A stretch of DNA of 64,000 nt from Portibacter lacus (GTDB taxonomy: Bacteria > Bacteroidota > Bacteroidia > Chitinophagales > Saprospiraceae). Each line of letters opens with the position of its first letter. Position 1 is the stretch's first letter. This document shows positions 50,711 to 62,247 of the stretch, piece after piece. Location of the stretch: contig NZ_JAJNKA010000016.1 of the NCBI RefSeq assembly GCF_021533215.1, positions 1-64,000 on the forward strand, in the 5' to 3' direction. The notes under the pieces are model-generated. The model was not told the origin of the DNA, ran no database searches, and saw nothing but the letters and a program-made list of their open reading frames with translations. A program made the position numbers and the translations under genes.

Positions 50711-51646
50711 TTGCAAGAATATCGACCTAGTGTATTATTAAGAAATGGGCACATTAACACCATTTATACCTCTTTATTCAGAAATGAGCCTGAAGTCAAA
50801 TTCGAACGCAAACGGATTTCTACCTACGATGAAGACTTCCTTGACTTAGACCTTATCACACAGAATTCCAAGAAGGTTGTAATTTTATGTCATGGCTTAG
50901 AAGGATCTAGTGGTTCCAAGTACATTTCAGGAACTTCTCACCTATTATCGGAAAACGGTTATGACATATGTGCTATGAACTATCGATATTGTTCAGGAGA
51001 GATTAATAGAACACCTCAATTGTATCACAGTGGGTACACTCCTGATCTTCATTGTGTCATCGAAAGTATTGAATCTGATTATGAAGAAATATACTTAGTT
51101 GGATTTTCTCTGGGAGGTAACTTAATATTAAAATATTTAGGTGAAAAGTTATTTGCTAGAACAAGTAAATTAAAGCAGGCGGTTGCCATCTCCGCTCCAG
51201 TTGATTTAAAATCCTCTTCTATGCAAATGTTGAAATTCGAAAACAAATTATACACCAATCGTTTTTTGAAAACTTTGAACCAGAAAGTAAAAGAAAAGCA
51301 TAAACAATATCCGGAACTGTTTGACTTAAAGTATATCCCTAAAGTAAAGACGGTCTATGATTTTGATGACTATTATACAGGTCCATTGAATGGTTTCAAA
51401 GATGCAGATGATTACTACGCGCAATGTAGTTCACGACAATTTTTGCCTAGAATCGAGATCCCTACGATGTTACTTAATTCTAAGGATGATCCATTCTTAG
51501 GGATAGATTGCTATCCTAGTAAAGAGGAAGTTAAAAATGATCTTATGAACTTAAAGTATAGTAAATATGGTGGCCATGTCGGATTTTACCAAAAAGGATC
51601 CTCATGCTGGGATGAAGAGAAAGTGCTAGAATTCTTTTCAAAATAG
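50711..51646 (+). CDS. YheT-family alpha/beta hydrolase
   Basis: TTG at 50711, one base after the previous stop, gives 312 residues. An earlier TTG at 50678 lies within the TfoX-N gene. The order RNGHINTIYTSLFR, then CHGLEGSSGSKY, the nucleophile elbow GFSLGGN (Ser133), the acid in NSKDDPFL and the His in YGGHVGF is that of the YheT/EMB8 family of cytoplasmic esterases. The ligand is unknown. It is probably in an operon with the TfoX-N gene. Confidence 0.92.
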   Translation: MQEYRPSVLLRNGHINTIYTSLFRNEPEVKFERKRISTYDEDFLDLDLITQNSKKVVILCHGLEGSSGSKYISGTSHLLSENGYDICAMNYRYCSGEINRTPQLYHSGYTPDLHCVIESIESDYEEIYLVGFSLGGNLILKYLGEKLFARTSKLKQAVAISAPVDLKSSSMQMLKFENKLYTNRFLKTLNQKVKEKHKQYPELFDLKYIPKVKTVYDFDDYYTGPLNGFKDADDYYAQCSSRQFLPRIEIPTMLLNSKDDPFLGIDCYPSKEEVKNDLMNLKYSKYGGHVGFYQKGSSCWDEEKVLEFFSK

Positions 51647-51751
51647 ATTATTCATGGCGGGCTTTCTTAAGCTTTATGAAACTTTTGCCTATTCATGTCA
51701 GCCTACTTCCTGTAATGTGATAAGAGTGTTTTGGTGATTGGAATGCATCAA

Positions 51752-52156
51752 CTACTCATCAGGTGCCCTCCTTAATTCTATATACCCATCCCCTAAAATT
51801 GTGAGTTTCTTTCCGGAAATGAAATATGCTATCTTCTTATTACCAAAAGCTTTAGGAAGTGCATCGCTAAAATCTGTTTCTCTTCCGCCTACTAATGTAC
51901 ATGTTGGAAAATCATGTTCAAAAGCACCATCATTCCCAGCATTATAAGTAAACCCACATGAATTATGATCAGTATGAAAAATGCCATATTCATCTGTGAA
52001 AGTTATGAAATAAGGGTCACTAGCTCTTAAAACATTGGAAGTTGAATCTACCTTAATCTCTTTAAATTTCCATCTTCCTATGATTTGCTCGGATAATTCG
52101 TCTTTTGAACAAGAACATAAAAAGACTAAAGTGATGAAGATGAGTAAGTTTTTCAT
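51752..52156 (-). CDS. lipocalin-like lipoprotein
   Basis: The 134-residue protein has a signal peptide with lipobox ending LCSC (Cys16). The mature domain begins LSEQIIGRWKFKEIKVD, the GxW start of lipocalin-like (Lipocalin_4/5) domains in Bacteroidota. It continues with beta strands including YFITFTDEYGIF and FISGKKLTILGDGYIEL. Two cysteines (SCGF and TCTL) could form a disulfide. The function is unknown. It is a single gene convergent with the YheT-type gene. Confidence 0.82.
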   Translation of the reverse strand: MKNLLIFITLVFLCSCSKDELSEQIIGRWKFKEIKVDSTSNVLRASDPYFITFTDEYGIFHTDHNSCGFTYNAGNDGAFEHDFPTCTLVGGRETDFSDALPKAFGNKKIAYFISGKKLTILGDGYIELRRAPDE

Positions 52157-52222
52157 GACTAGTTGTTAATTATTACATTAACGCAAAAAGTAATTATTAT
52201 GTATCAAAATTTAAAAATGAAC

Positions 52223-52256
52223 AAAAAAAAGGGGCTAAGCTCCCCAGCTTAACCCC
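52223..52256 (-). terminator. intrinsic terminator of the TonB receptor/hydrolase operon
   Basis: On the minus strand ggggttaagct pairs with agcttagcccc (one G-U) around gggg, followed by eight T. It starts 21 bp after the hydrolase stop. Confidence 0.93.
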
Positions 52257-52276
52257 AAATTCTATTGTCTCAATCT

Positions 52277-53854
52277 TTATTCAAATAATAATTGCTTCAC
52301 CACTGCTCCTTCTTCTACAAAAATTCTAGCAAAGTAACTTCCTGAAGGTAGATCATTTCGCTTCAAATTATAAATATTGCTATTAATATTCGTAACGGCC
52401 TGAACTAATTTTCCTTCTGTGTTGTAAAGATATACTTTTTGTATTGATTCGTCAGCATTAACTTGTAATGTTGTTTCAGTCAATACTGGATTAGGGAATG
52501 CTTTTAATCCAATTTCAAGTGGCTTTAAATCCTGAACGCCAGAAACTTGGCAACCTAGATTTAAAGCTAAACATGCTCTTGGAGCAAAATGTAAAAACAT
52601 GGTATCTAAGTATGTATTTCCTAATTCAGCACTCATATTTGGATTTGTTAATAAACCACTTAAGTGTAAAGTATCTGAACTATAATCCGTCCCTAGTACA
52701 AAATTTACTTGCGGGATTATAGCATCTAGTGTTGGTTTATCCCACCAGTTCCAAGGAGAACCAATTGGAACAGGCGTCTGGAATGCATACATATTATCTG
52801 CTCCTGCTTCAGTAGAATATTCAGCCGACCAATTTATTGTTTTAGCTTTTTGAGCCTCTACTTGATCTTTCAGAGGATCAAATTCTGGAAGAAGCGATGC
52901 AAATACATCATTATTTCCTTTCGCATTAGCACTATCAATGACTGTTTTTGTACCTGATACATTCACAACAAATTGCATTGTTGTAGGAACGATAACTGGA
53001 CCATCTGCGAATGGAGCAAATACATCTCCTGTTGCATGATATCCAATAAACGCTGGCTCGTTTTCCTTTCCATCTAACCATGAGATATCGCCCATTGCAC
53101 CACCTACATTTACACAAAGTGCAAAATCACTGCTATATCCTACGTGATTAGGAAGATTAAGCTGTGTTTGATTTGTTCCATAAAAATTCCCTAAAAGCAC
53201 CGTGTCAGCAAGTGGTAATAATGTCTCTGAATTCAAAAACTTATCTAATGTCACTTCTTCATAATCATCTAAAGTAGCAGCTCCTAAAGATACATAACCT
53301 CCAGTTCCAATACCCCAGATTCCAATTTTTTCAGGATCTACACCATATGGATTTCCCTCTTCAGCTACAGACTTTCTGATGAATCTCACAGCAGTTCTAG
53401 CATCTTGAATTCCTCTATACGCAGCTTGTAATAAGGTACCTGTTCTGGTATCTTGATCAGGTGCAATCGGATTCCAACCTTGTCTGTACGTAAATGCAGC
53501 GGCAACATAACCTTTCGCAGTTAATCTTTTACAAGTATTAACAACAACTGAATCAGACATTCCACCTCCTATACCACCATTTATATACTGTGGTAAAAAG
53601 TTTCCTGTGTGCGCTACTAAGATAATAGGTCTATCTGTGTGATCATCTCCTTCAGGTGTATATATCTTCATCGCTAGATCAATGGGTTCAATGATTCCCT
53701 GGGGAGCTCTTAGAATAGAAATATTCGTAGAATAAACCGTATCCTTAGTGGTATAGGATGTAAAGACATCATCGATATACCTGGTTTGACTCTGAGCGAA
53801 AAACCCGCTCAACATTAAGCCTAAAAAAATAATTAAAGTGTAATTCTGTTTCAT
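52277..53854 (-). CDS. T9SS-exported alpha/beta-hydrolase-fold protein lacking the nucleophile serine
   Basis: ATG at 53854 gives 525 residues with a signal peptide (1-22). An alpha/beta-hydrolase domain (about 45-390) is recognised by RPIILVAHTGNFLP, the segment AAYRGIQDARTAVRFI, and the elbow GIWG-IGTGGYVSLGA near 177-191. At the nucleophile position Gly183 stands where GxSxG proteins have Ser, followed by Thr184. A T9SS type A sorting domain (about 455-525; AFPNPVLTETTLQV) ends it. It is 22 bp after a TonB receptor gene in the same operon. It may bind rather than hydrolyse an ester or ligand that the receptor imports. Confidence 0.85.
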   Translation of the reverse strand: MKQNYTLIIFLGLMLSGFFAQSQTRYIDDVFTSYTTKDTVYSTNISILRAPQGIIEPIDLAMKIYTPEGDDHTDRPIILVAHTGNFLPQYINGGIGGGMSDSVVVNTCKRLTAKGYVAAAFTYRQGWNPIAPDQDTRTGTLLQAAYRGIQDARTAVRFIRKSVAEEGNPYGVDPEKIGIWGIGTGGYVSLGAATLDDYEEVTLDKFLNSETLLPLADTVLLGNFYGTNQTQLNLPNHVGYSSDFALCVNVGGAMGDISWLDGKENEPAFIGYHATGDVFAPFADGPVIVPTTMQFVVNVSGTKTVIDSANAKGNNDVFASLLPEFDPLKDQVEAQKAKTINWSAEYSTEAGADNMYAFQTPVPIGSPWNWWDKPTLDAIIPQVNFVLGTDYSSDTLHLSGLLTNPNMSAELGNTYLDTMFLHFAPRACLALNLGCQVSGVQDLKPLEIGLKAFPNPVLTETTLQVNADESIQKVYLYNTEGKLVQAVTNINSNIYNLKRNDLPSGSYFARIFVEEGAVVKQLLFE

Positions 53855-53876
53855 ATTCAAAATATTTAAATTGTTT

Positions 53877-56693
53877 TTAAGTTTTTTTATTCCAATCATA
53901 AAGTACTGAGAAGTAAGCCATACGGCCTATTCTTGGGCCTCCATAAGTCTGAAAATTCATTGTATTTAATAAATTAGATGCACCTAACTTAAATGTTAAA
54001 TTTCTAGCTTTCCAATTCCAATTTACTTGTCCATCTAAAAGTGCGTAAGTTGGAATAAATCCTGTAAACTGCGGAGAACCTTCATAAATGAATCCTTCTA
54101 TCCATTTGTATTGAAAATTGAATCCGAAATTCTTCATTTTAAGACTACCTAAATTCATCATCATATCTCTACCTGACAAACTTAAATTATATTTATGTTC
54201 AGGCGTATTAAATGCTGGAATTATTGGATCATCTGTCTGCGTATTTAACTTATTCCAAGAATAATTTCCAGTGACGAGAAAGTATTTAGCAAAATAATAA
54301 CTTAATCCAATAGAAAATCCCTGTGTCGTGACAACATCTGTTGCATTCGAACTCACCCGATATGCTTGAACACTCGTGGGATTATTTATAAAATTATCAA
54401 ACGTTGCGTCTATCCCTATTTGGTAGCCAATAAAATCTCTATATCTAGAATAGTAATAGGTTGCATCAACATAAACTTTATTAAATAAGGTCGTTCTGAA
54501 TCCAGACTCTATCGTTCTAACTTTCTCAGGTTGTATCGGATCCACGTCAAAATACTCTAATAAAGTGATATCTTGAGCATTCAGGTAATCTCCGAAAGAC
54601 TCTACTCTAATTAAATCTTCAACCCCACCTATGTTACCTAGTAAAATTGCTCTACCTACATTATAATAAAGATACTGATCCGTTAATGTTGGATTTCTCA
54701 CTGCAGCAGAATATGATAACCTTAAGTAAGTGTTCCTTCCAGGATTATACACTAAAGAGCCAGCTGGTGAAAACAAATAATTAAAATTCTGATGCTTATC
54801 TAGCCTTGCTGAAAAATTAAATTTCAACTTACTCTCCATAAATGAGACGGTAGAACCTCCGTAGATACCATATTCATAGGTGTTAATATTCCTTCCCATC
54901 GTATCGGAAAGAATAGAACCTTGTGAGTTAGGAATATAATACCTGCCACTTCCTCCTACTAATAAATCTATACCATTCAACACTCCTGCGCTCTGATATA
55001 CATCATTAAACTTATATTCTCCATGTACGTGCCCAAGCGCTGACTTATCGAAGAATTTGGTTCCTCCTTCAGAATTCGCAACTCTCGAAATAATATCGTT
55101 AAAAGCTAAATTAAAAGGATCCGTTCCTGGAAGTAAAAAATCATTTGTTTGATTAAAAGTGACTCCCTTATTCGCGGATTCTTCTGCTGAAGCATGCAAC
55201 TGATTCAATAAGGTAGAATTGTTTGATAAAAATTGATTTATAGCTGCCCGATATCCGTCTGGATCTCCCGGAAAACTTGATGTTTTAGGAAATCCTTCTA
55301 ATCCTTTAATTTGTGGATTCGCTGTAATATTCCAATAGTTTATATAAGCGCTTCCCCACTCTCCGTTTTCCGCAGCTCGCTCTTGCAATTTTAAGGCTGT
55401 AAAATATGGATCATATGAATCCCCAGAATCTTCATGTGTAACGAAAGCTCTTAAAAAATACTTATCTCGCTTTTTCAATTCAACTTTATGTTGAAAAAAA
55501 CGAATATTCTTTAAGCTAAATCGATTGTCTCCTTGATATACAGTCGTTCCTCCACCGTAGTTAGATGCAACAACTAATTCTGGTGACTCAAAATCCATTT
55601 CCGGTCTCAATCTAAAATGTAGAGACGCATTGGCTTTTAAGTTTTCAGTATTGTAATCGACAAGATCTGTTTCTTTATATCCAGTCCTGTGAAAAATTCC
55701 AAGACCTGGATTAGATAATGATTTTCTTAAATCGTAATTGGATTGGTATTCATCACCGTAGATATTGACCGCATCAAATCGTCCTGGATTGTTTTTACCC
55801 GTATCTGTGTCAAATACAGGTTCATAGTTGTCCGCTTCCCAATCATTCGCTTTCAGATAGAAAAAATTGATCTTATAAGCGAAAGAATAATCTCCATTCT
55901 TATTCCTGATAGCGTCTGCAAATCTAAACGATGGATTAAGCATGTTTCGCTCCCCTACTTTAACCTTCGCAGAAAGTCCTCGATTAATAAATGGATCTTT
56001 AGTGGTCATGCTAATCACACCATTAAATGCATTAGGTCCGTAGAACGCTGAACTAGCTCCCACGATTAGATCCACTTTATTGATATCTAATTCTGATGCT
56101 CCGAGGAAATTCCCTAGTGAGAAATTCAGCCCTGGAGATTGATTATCTACACCATCTATAATCTGCAATGAACGAACTGGACTTGTACTATTAAATCCTC
56201 TTGTATTAATTATCGTAAATCCTAAACTAGCTGTTGTAAGATCTACATCTTTCAGTGCACCTAAACCATCGTAAAAGTTAGCTGATGCAGTTTGCTTTAT
56301 TCCGATAATATCTAATGATTCTACGGTAAGTGGTGCAGCTTTCTGTTTATCAGAAATTCTCTGTCCTTTAACTTCTACACCTTCTACAATTACACTTGCT
56401 TCTGAAAGCTCGAATGTCAACTTCTCTCCTACTTCAGTCATTTGTAAAGTAGAAAGTTCATATCCTAAGTAAGAGGATTCAACAGTAAAAGGAAGATCAA
56501 CTTCTGCAGCGAAACTGAATGAACCATCCCAATCTGTAACGGTTCCATTCGTTGTTCCTGCCACTACGACATTCGCTCCTATTAAAGGTTCCTTTGTTAT
56601 TTTATCAACAACAATTCCAGAAACCTCAACTTGCCCAACCAGTTGAATTATTGATATTAAAAAAAGTGCAAACAGTATCCCTATTCTTTCCAT
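53877..56693 (-). CDS. TonB-dependent receptor
   Basis: The 938-residue protein has a signal peptide (1-20). A carboxypeptidase-regulatory-like domain (about 22-105; GIVVDKITKEPLIGANVVV) precedes the plug (about 125-235; NTRGFNSTSPVRSLQIIDGV). A long barrel ends in Trp-Asn-Lys-Lys-Thr rather than the usual terminal aromatic. No STN domain is present, so this receptor does not signal. It is the first gene of an operon with the serine-less T9SS hydrolase and shares its terminator. There is no SusD-like lipoprotein, so a polysaccharide-utilisation locus is unlikely; a lipid, ester or peptide-type ligand is possible. Confidence 0.94.
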   Translation of the reverse strand: MERIGILFALFLISIIQLVGQVEVSGIVVDKITKEPLIGANVVVAGTTNGTVTDWDGSFSFAAEVDLPFTVESSYLGYELSTLQMTEVGEKLTFELSEASVIVEGVEVKGQRISDKQKAAPLTVESLDIIGIKQTASANFYDGLGALKDVDLTTASLGFTIINTRGFNSTSPVRSLQIIDGVDNQSPGLNFSLGNFLGASELDINKVDLIVGASSAFYGPNAFNGVISMTTKDPFINRGLSAKVKVGERNMLNPSFRFADAIRNKNGDYSFAYKINFFYLKANDWEADNYEPVFDTDTGKNNPGRFDAVNIYGDEYQSNYDLRKSLSNPGLGIFHRTGYKETDLVDYNTENLKANASLHFRLRPEMDFESPELVVASNYGGGTTVYQGDNRFSLKNIRFFQHKVELKKRDKYFLRAFVTHEDSGDSYDPYFTALKLQERAAENGEWGSAYINYWNITANPQIKGLEGFPKTSSFPGDPDGYRAAINQFLSNNSTLLNQLHASAEESANKGVTFNQTNDFLLPGTDPFNLAFNDIISRVANSEGGTKFFDKSALGHVHGEYKFNDVYQSAGVLNGIDLLVGGSGRYYIPNSQGSILSDTMGRNINTYEYGIYGGSTVSFMESKLKFNFSARLDKHQNFNYLFSPAGSLVYNPGRNTYLRLSYSAAVRNPTLTDQYLYYNVGRAILLGNIGGVEDLIRVESFGDYLNAQDITLLEYFDVDPIQPEKVRTIESGFRTTLFNKVYVDATYYYSRYRDFIGYQIGIDATFDNFINNPTSVQAYRVSSNATDVVTTQGFSIGLSYYFAKYFLVTGNYSWNKLNTQTDDPIIPAFNTPEHKYNLSLSGRDMMMNLGSLKMKNFGFNFQYKWIEGFIYEGSPQFTGFIPTYALLDGQVNWNWKARNLTFKLGASNLLNTMNFQTYGGPRIGRMAYFSVLYDWNKKT

Positions 56694-56827
56694 ACATTAT
56701 GATCTTAAGGCGAAAGATATTAAATATCTTTTATTAATTGACTTAAAGTCAAAATATTAATTTGAGGCTTACCACAATGTACGAAATATTTTATCTGAAT
56801 ATTTGCATTTTAAGAAATAATAAAGTC

Positions 56828-59665
56828 TTAGTTTATAACTTCATTTAAAAGAATAGGCTTACCAAAGCCAAGCTTTTCTAATTTATTCATTTGGGTCTTA
56901 GCATCACCAACTAGTAAATAAATCATTTTATCAGGATTGATATATTTTTCTGCGAGATCCTTGATGTCATCTATTGTTATATTCTTTACAATTTCTTCTC
57001 TTTCATTGATGTAATCATCTGAATAACCATAATTACTGATATTCGACAACATATTAAGCTTTGCATTCAAAGTTTCAAAGGCTCTTGCATTACTTTTTAT
57101 CATTGAACTCTTGGTGATTTCAAGATCTTCCGCTGAAAATCGTCTTCCATACTTCCGCATGATCCTTTTAATCAATCGAGATGAGTGATAAGTTACATTA
57201 GATCTTACATTACTTGATATAGAAAAAGTCCCTGGAATCTCCGTACCAGCAAACTCAGAGCGTATATTATAAGTATATCCCTTCGATTCACGTAATACTT
57301 GCGTAAGATCAGAAGCGAAACCACCACCTCCAAGTCTGAAATTCATGATTTGAACAGGATAGAAATCTTCATTCTTAGCCGAAATGGCAAGGTTACCGAA
57401 TTTTAAAGCAGTTTGTTTCGCATCGGGAACATTATAAAAATAGACTACTGATTTCTCTGGCCCCTTAGGTGCATCAACTGCAGGAAAATCAACCTCCTTA
57501 GGTGACCAATGGTTTTCGAATTGATCCATAGAGCTTATGACTTCTCTTCGAGTAATATCTCCGACGATCTGAAGGATAGAAATATTCGGAGCTATATTCT
57601 TTTCATAAAAAGCTTTCAAGTCCTCCATATATATTCCTTTTATTGACTCTTCAGTTCCTAGTATATTATGTGCCAATAAATGACCTTCTCCATAGACTAA
57701 TTTCTCGAATTCATTAGCAGCTATACTGTTTGGATTAACAGACTCTTGTTGAATTCTACTTATGATACTACGCTTGAGCAACGACAACTCAGTATCACAC
57801 CATCGAGGATGCAAGATAAGTTCTGCAATCAAGTCCATTGTCTTCTGAAAATTCCTAGCTAGCGTTGTTACTTCGAATATGATAGCTTCATTTGTAGAAT
57901 AAGACCTCAAACTAGCACCCAGTTTTTGAGCAGCAATTTCCAGTTCAGCTGTAGATTTCTTTTCAGTACCCTTGAGCAGCATTTTAGCCAACAAATTAGA
58001 AATCCCTTTTTCATTCGATTTTTCTAATAAAAGTCCTCCTTTGATGGTCAATTTTAACTGGACCAATGGAACTTCATCATTCGTTATACCATACAGTTCC
58101 ATACCTGTTGAAAATCGCTCCTTCCATACTTTCGGGACTTGCATAACTGGTGCCTCTCCATATGTCGGCTCCATGCTTCGATCAAAAGAAGAAACTGTTT
58201 TCTGATATTCCGCTTGAGCATTGGAATTAAAAGTCTCTTCTGCACCATCTATAATGACTTCTTCTATGACATCGGCTTGCTCTGCTCCTGTTAAAATTAA
58301 TTCTACTTCACCTCTGGGAACGAAACTAGTGGATACAAAGGGTTTATCCTTTATGTACTTTCTATAAACACGCTGAACGTCCATTGCCGTAACCGCTAAA
58401 ATATTCTGTACATCCTCATTAATATACCCTGGATCACCAGCAAATATTTCATATTGTGCAAGTTGGAATCCTTTGCCTAATACACTAGATAATCCAGTAT
58501 AAAATGCGGTTTCTTTTACAGCTTTTATTCTCTCTAGGTCCGCCTGTGAAATTCCAGTTTTTTCGAAATCTTTAAATGCGGTTTCGATGCCTTTCATCAC
58601 CTGATCTAATGGTGTTTTCTCGAAAGCTCTAATACGTAGGTGCAATTCCCCTGCTAATTCAGAATTGTAATTATACATGGAGACATTAGAACTTAACTGC
58701 AATTGGTCAACTAAGATTTGATTGAGCGGAGCTGTTTTGCCTTCTGATAAATAACTGGCCAATACTTCTAAAGGATAAGCATCCGGATGATATTGATAAA
58801 CTGTGGGAAAAGTCATAGTTAACTGAGGTAGTCTCGCAAAGTTATCCTCATAATATAGATGTTTCGTACGATCAAGAGCAACTGGCTGCTTTGCAATATC
58901 TTCAACTTCCTCACCACGCTTAATTTCATCGAAGTATTTATGAACCCATACTTTAGTCTGGGCTACATCGATATCACCAGCAATGGTTAATGTCACATTA
59001 TTAGGTGTATACCAACGATTAAAAAATGATTTAACATCATCTAGGTTTGCGTTCTGAAGATCTTCCAGTGAACCTATAACTTGCCAATTATATGGATGAT
59101 TTTCAGGATATAGATGCTTACCTATTACATAAGAAACATGACCATAAGGACGATTGTCTACTGCTTGCCGCTTTTCATTTTTAACTACTTGCTTTTCCTT
59201 TGCGAGAACAGGTTCAGTCACTGTATTTATAAAATAACCAAGTTTATCTGCTTCCGCCCAAATCATTTTCTCTAGTGCATCCTTTGGAACTGTCTGGAAA
59301 TAATTAGTTCTATCTCGACTAGTAGATCCATTCGCACCTGATCCACCTATCTTAGCACTCATTTTATCAAGACCACCTTTACCTAAATTTTCAGATTCCA
59401 GAAATAGAAGATGTTCGAAGAGGTGTGCGAAGCCAGTTTTTCCTTTACTTTCTCTTGCAGAACCTACATGCGCAGTGAGTGCAACAGCAACAACTGGATC
59501 TGATCGATCAACATGTAGAATGACTTGAAGACCGTTATCTAGGGTAAATTTTTCAAAGTCAATGTTAAATCCTACTTTTTCGTTATTCCCAAAATCTTCT
59601 GCTTCCTGACAAGCATTGAATGTCAGAACCAAAATGATAAAAAGAAAACCAAAACAAATTCTCAT
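56828..59665 (-). CDS. M16-family zinc peptidase lipoprotein
   Basis: The 945-residue protein has a lipobox ending LTFNAC (Cys19). The first M16 domain carries the inverted zinc motif H81-L-F-E-H85 and the downstream Glu in VKNEKRQ. A second M16 pair (about 515-940), without the zinc motif, forms the closing half. This is a pitrilysin/processing-peptidase-like clam fused in one chain. It would degrade or process short peptides at the outer membrane or periplasm. It is a single gene, downstream of the TonB receptor in genome order but with a 134-bp gap and its own leader. Confidence 0.94.
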   Translation of the reverse strand: MRICFGFLFIILVLTFNACQEAEDFGNNEKVGFNIDFEKFTLDNGLQVILHVDRSDPVVAVALTAHVGSARESKGKTGFAHLFEHLLFLESENLGKGGLDKMSAKIGGSGANGSTSRDRTNYFQTVPKDALEKMIWAEADKLGYFINTVTEPVLAKEKQVVKNEKRQAVDNRPYGHVSYVIGKHLYPENHPYNWQVIGSLEDLQNANLDDVKSFFNRWYTPNNVTLTIAGDIDVAQTKVWVHKYFDEIKRGEEVEDIAKQPVALDRTKHLYYEDNFARLPQLTMTFPTVYQYHPDAYPLEVLASYLSEGKTAPLNQILVDQLQLSSNVSMYNYNSELAGELHLRIRAFEKTPLDQVMKGIETAFKDFEKTGISQADLERIKAVKETAFYTGLSSVLGKGFQLAQYEIFAGDPGYINEDVQNILAVTAMDVQRVYRKYIKDKPFVSTSFVPRGEVELILTGAEQADVIEEVIIDGAEETFNSNAQAEYQKTVSSFDRSMEPTYGEAPVMQVPKVWKERFSTGMELYGITNDEVPLVQLKLTIKGGLLLEKSNEKGISNLLAKMLLKGTEKKSTAELEIAAQKLGASLRSYSTNEAIIFEVTTLARNFQKTMDLIAELILHPRWCDTELSLLKRSIISRIQQESVNPNSIAANEFEKLVYGEGHLLAHNILGTEESIKGIYMEDLKAFYEKNIAPNISILQIVGDITRREVISSMDQFENHWSPKEVDFPAVDAPKGPEKSVVYFYNVPDAKQTALKFGNLAISAKNEDFYPVQIMNFRLGGGGFASDLTQVLRESKGYTYNIRSEFAGTEIPGTFSISSNVRSNVTYHSSRLIKRIMRKYGRRFSAEDLEITKSSMIKSNARAFETLNAKLNMLSNISNYGYSDDYINEREEIVKNITIDDIKDLAEKYINPDKMIYLLVGDAKTQMNKLEKLGFGKPILLNEVIN

Positions 59666-59805
59666 TGAAACTTAATTTGGATCAAAGATATAAACGAGAA
59701 CCCATTATTTCAATTAATACGTGTGATGATGAAAATCTTATTCAAAAGAAATCCTTTCGATATTCAATGAATTTAGGAAATGAACTACAAACCAATTATG
59801 AGAAA

Positions 59806-60543
59806 TTACTGCAAGGCAAGGTATAAACCTGCTGCGCAAACTGCACCTATTAAAGGCGCTACCACAGGAATCCAAGCATACGACCATGCGCTATCTCTGC
59901 GTTCTCCTATCGGTAGAATACCATGCATAATCCTAGGTATTAAATCCCTCGCAGGGTTAATAGCATATCCTGTAGGTCCACCTAAAGAGAAACCAATAAC
60001 CACAACGATCAAGGCAACTGGCAAGGCGCCAAGTGATCCTAATCCTATGGTTGTATCTTCCATACCTTCTAGAGTCAATTCCGGACCAGCGATATATAAT
60101 ACTGAAAACAATAGCACAAATGTTCCTATCGCTTCTGTTAAAATATTCGGAATGACATTAGGAATGGCAGGTGTCGTCGCAAATGAAGCTAACTTAAAAT
60201 CTAGATTATCCGTTTGCTTGTAATGATCATAATAAGATAGAACCACAAGAATACTTCCTAATGCAGCCCCGATACATTGACCAGCGATATAAATAGGAAC
60301 TAATCCCCATTCAAACTGTCCCGTCACTGCCAGACCAACACTTACCGCTGGATTAAGATGAGCGCCACTGTAAGGTCCAGCAACAAGAACGCCTACATAA
60401 ACCGCTAGTCCCCAAGCAATTGCTATTCCCACTATTCCTGCATCACCACCTTTGGTTTTACTCAATAATGCATTAGCAACTACACCGTTACCAAGAAGTA
60501 TTAACAGCATTGTACCTATAATTTCTGCAACAAAAGGGCTCAT
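59806..60543 (-). CDS. glpF: glycerol facilitator (aquaglyceroporin)
   Basis: The 245-residue MIP channel has two NPA motifs: N64-P-A in HLNPAVS and N196-P-A-R-D200 in INPARD. The Asp after the second NPAR distinguishes glycerol facilitators from water-only aquaporins. Six membrane helices are present. It should admit glycerol and is paired with glpK, which starts the operon 87 bp upstream. Together they form the glycerol entry and trapping step. Confidence 0.96.
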   Translation of the reverse strand: MSPFVAEIIGTMLLILLGNGVVANALLSKTKGGDAGIVGIAIAWGLAVYVGVLVAGPYSGAHLNPAVSVGLAVTGQFEWGLVPIYIAGQCIGAALGSILVVLSYYDHYKQTDNLDFKLASFATTPAIPNVIPNILTEAIGTFVLLFSVLYIAGPELTLEGMEDTTIGLGSLGALPVALIVVVIGFSLGGPTGYAINPARDLIPRIMHGILPIGERRDSAWSYAWIPVVAPLIGAVCAAGLYLALQ

Positions 60544-60602
60544 AAATTCTATTTTACATTCTAACTTTTAAGTGATATATATTTTAATATAAGTGAGTAG
60601 AA

Positions 60603-60620
60603 GCACAGAAATTCCTGTGC
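60603..60620. repeat. short palindrome between glpK and glpF
   Basis: gcacag and ctgtgc form a 6-bp dyad around six bases, 11 bp after the glpK stop. It could be an intercistronic hairpin that adjusts glpF expression or a regulator site. No T-run follows. Confidence 0.45.
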
Positions 60621-60630
60621 ATTGAAACAA

Positions 60631-62115
<1,485 letters not shown>

Positions 62116-62247
62116 TTAAATTGTGTTTCTTTAAAATAAAACCTTAAGTTAATTGAAAATGTGACAAATAATAAAATATTATTTAGTTCAAAACATTTTA
62201 TTTAGGATGTAAAAGTAATTCAAGGCAATACAATATTCCAAAATCTG

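Noticed and set aside
52935-53117. Minus-strand frame rich in Cys and Trp within the hydrolase gene
   Set aside because: It is a shifted frame inside a well-supported gene.
53877-56693. Polysaccharide-utilisation locus around the TonB receptor
   Set aside because: No SusD-like gene, glycoside hydrolase, sulfatase or hybrid two-component sensor is found nearby.
60544-60630. Intrinsic terminator between glpK and glpF
   Set aside because: The gcacag/ctgtgc dyad has only six pairs and no T-run, so it is listed as a short palindrome only.
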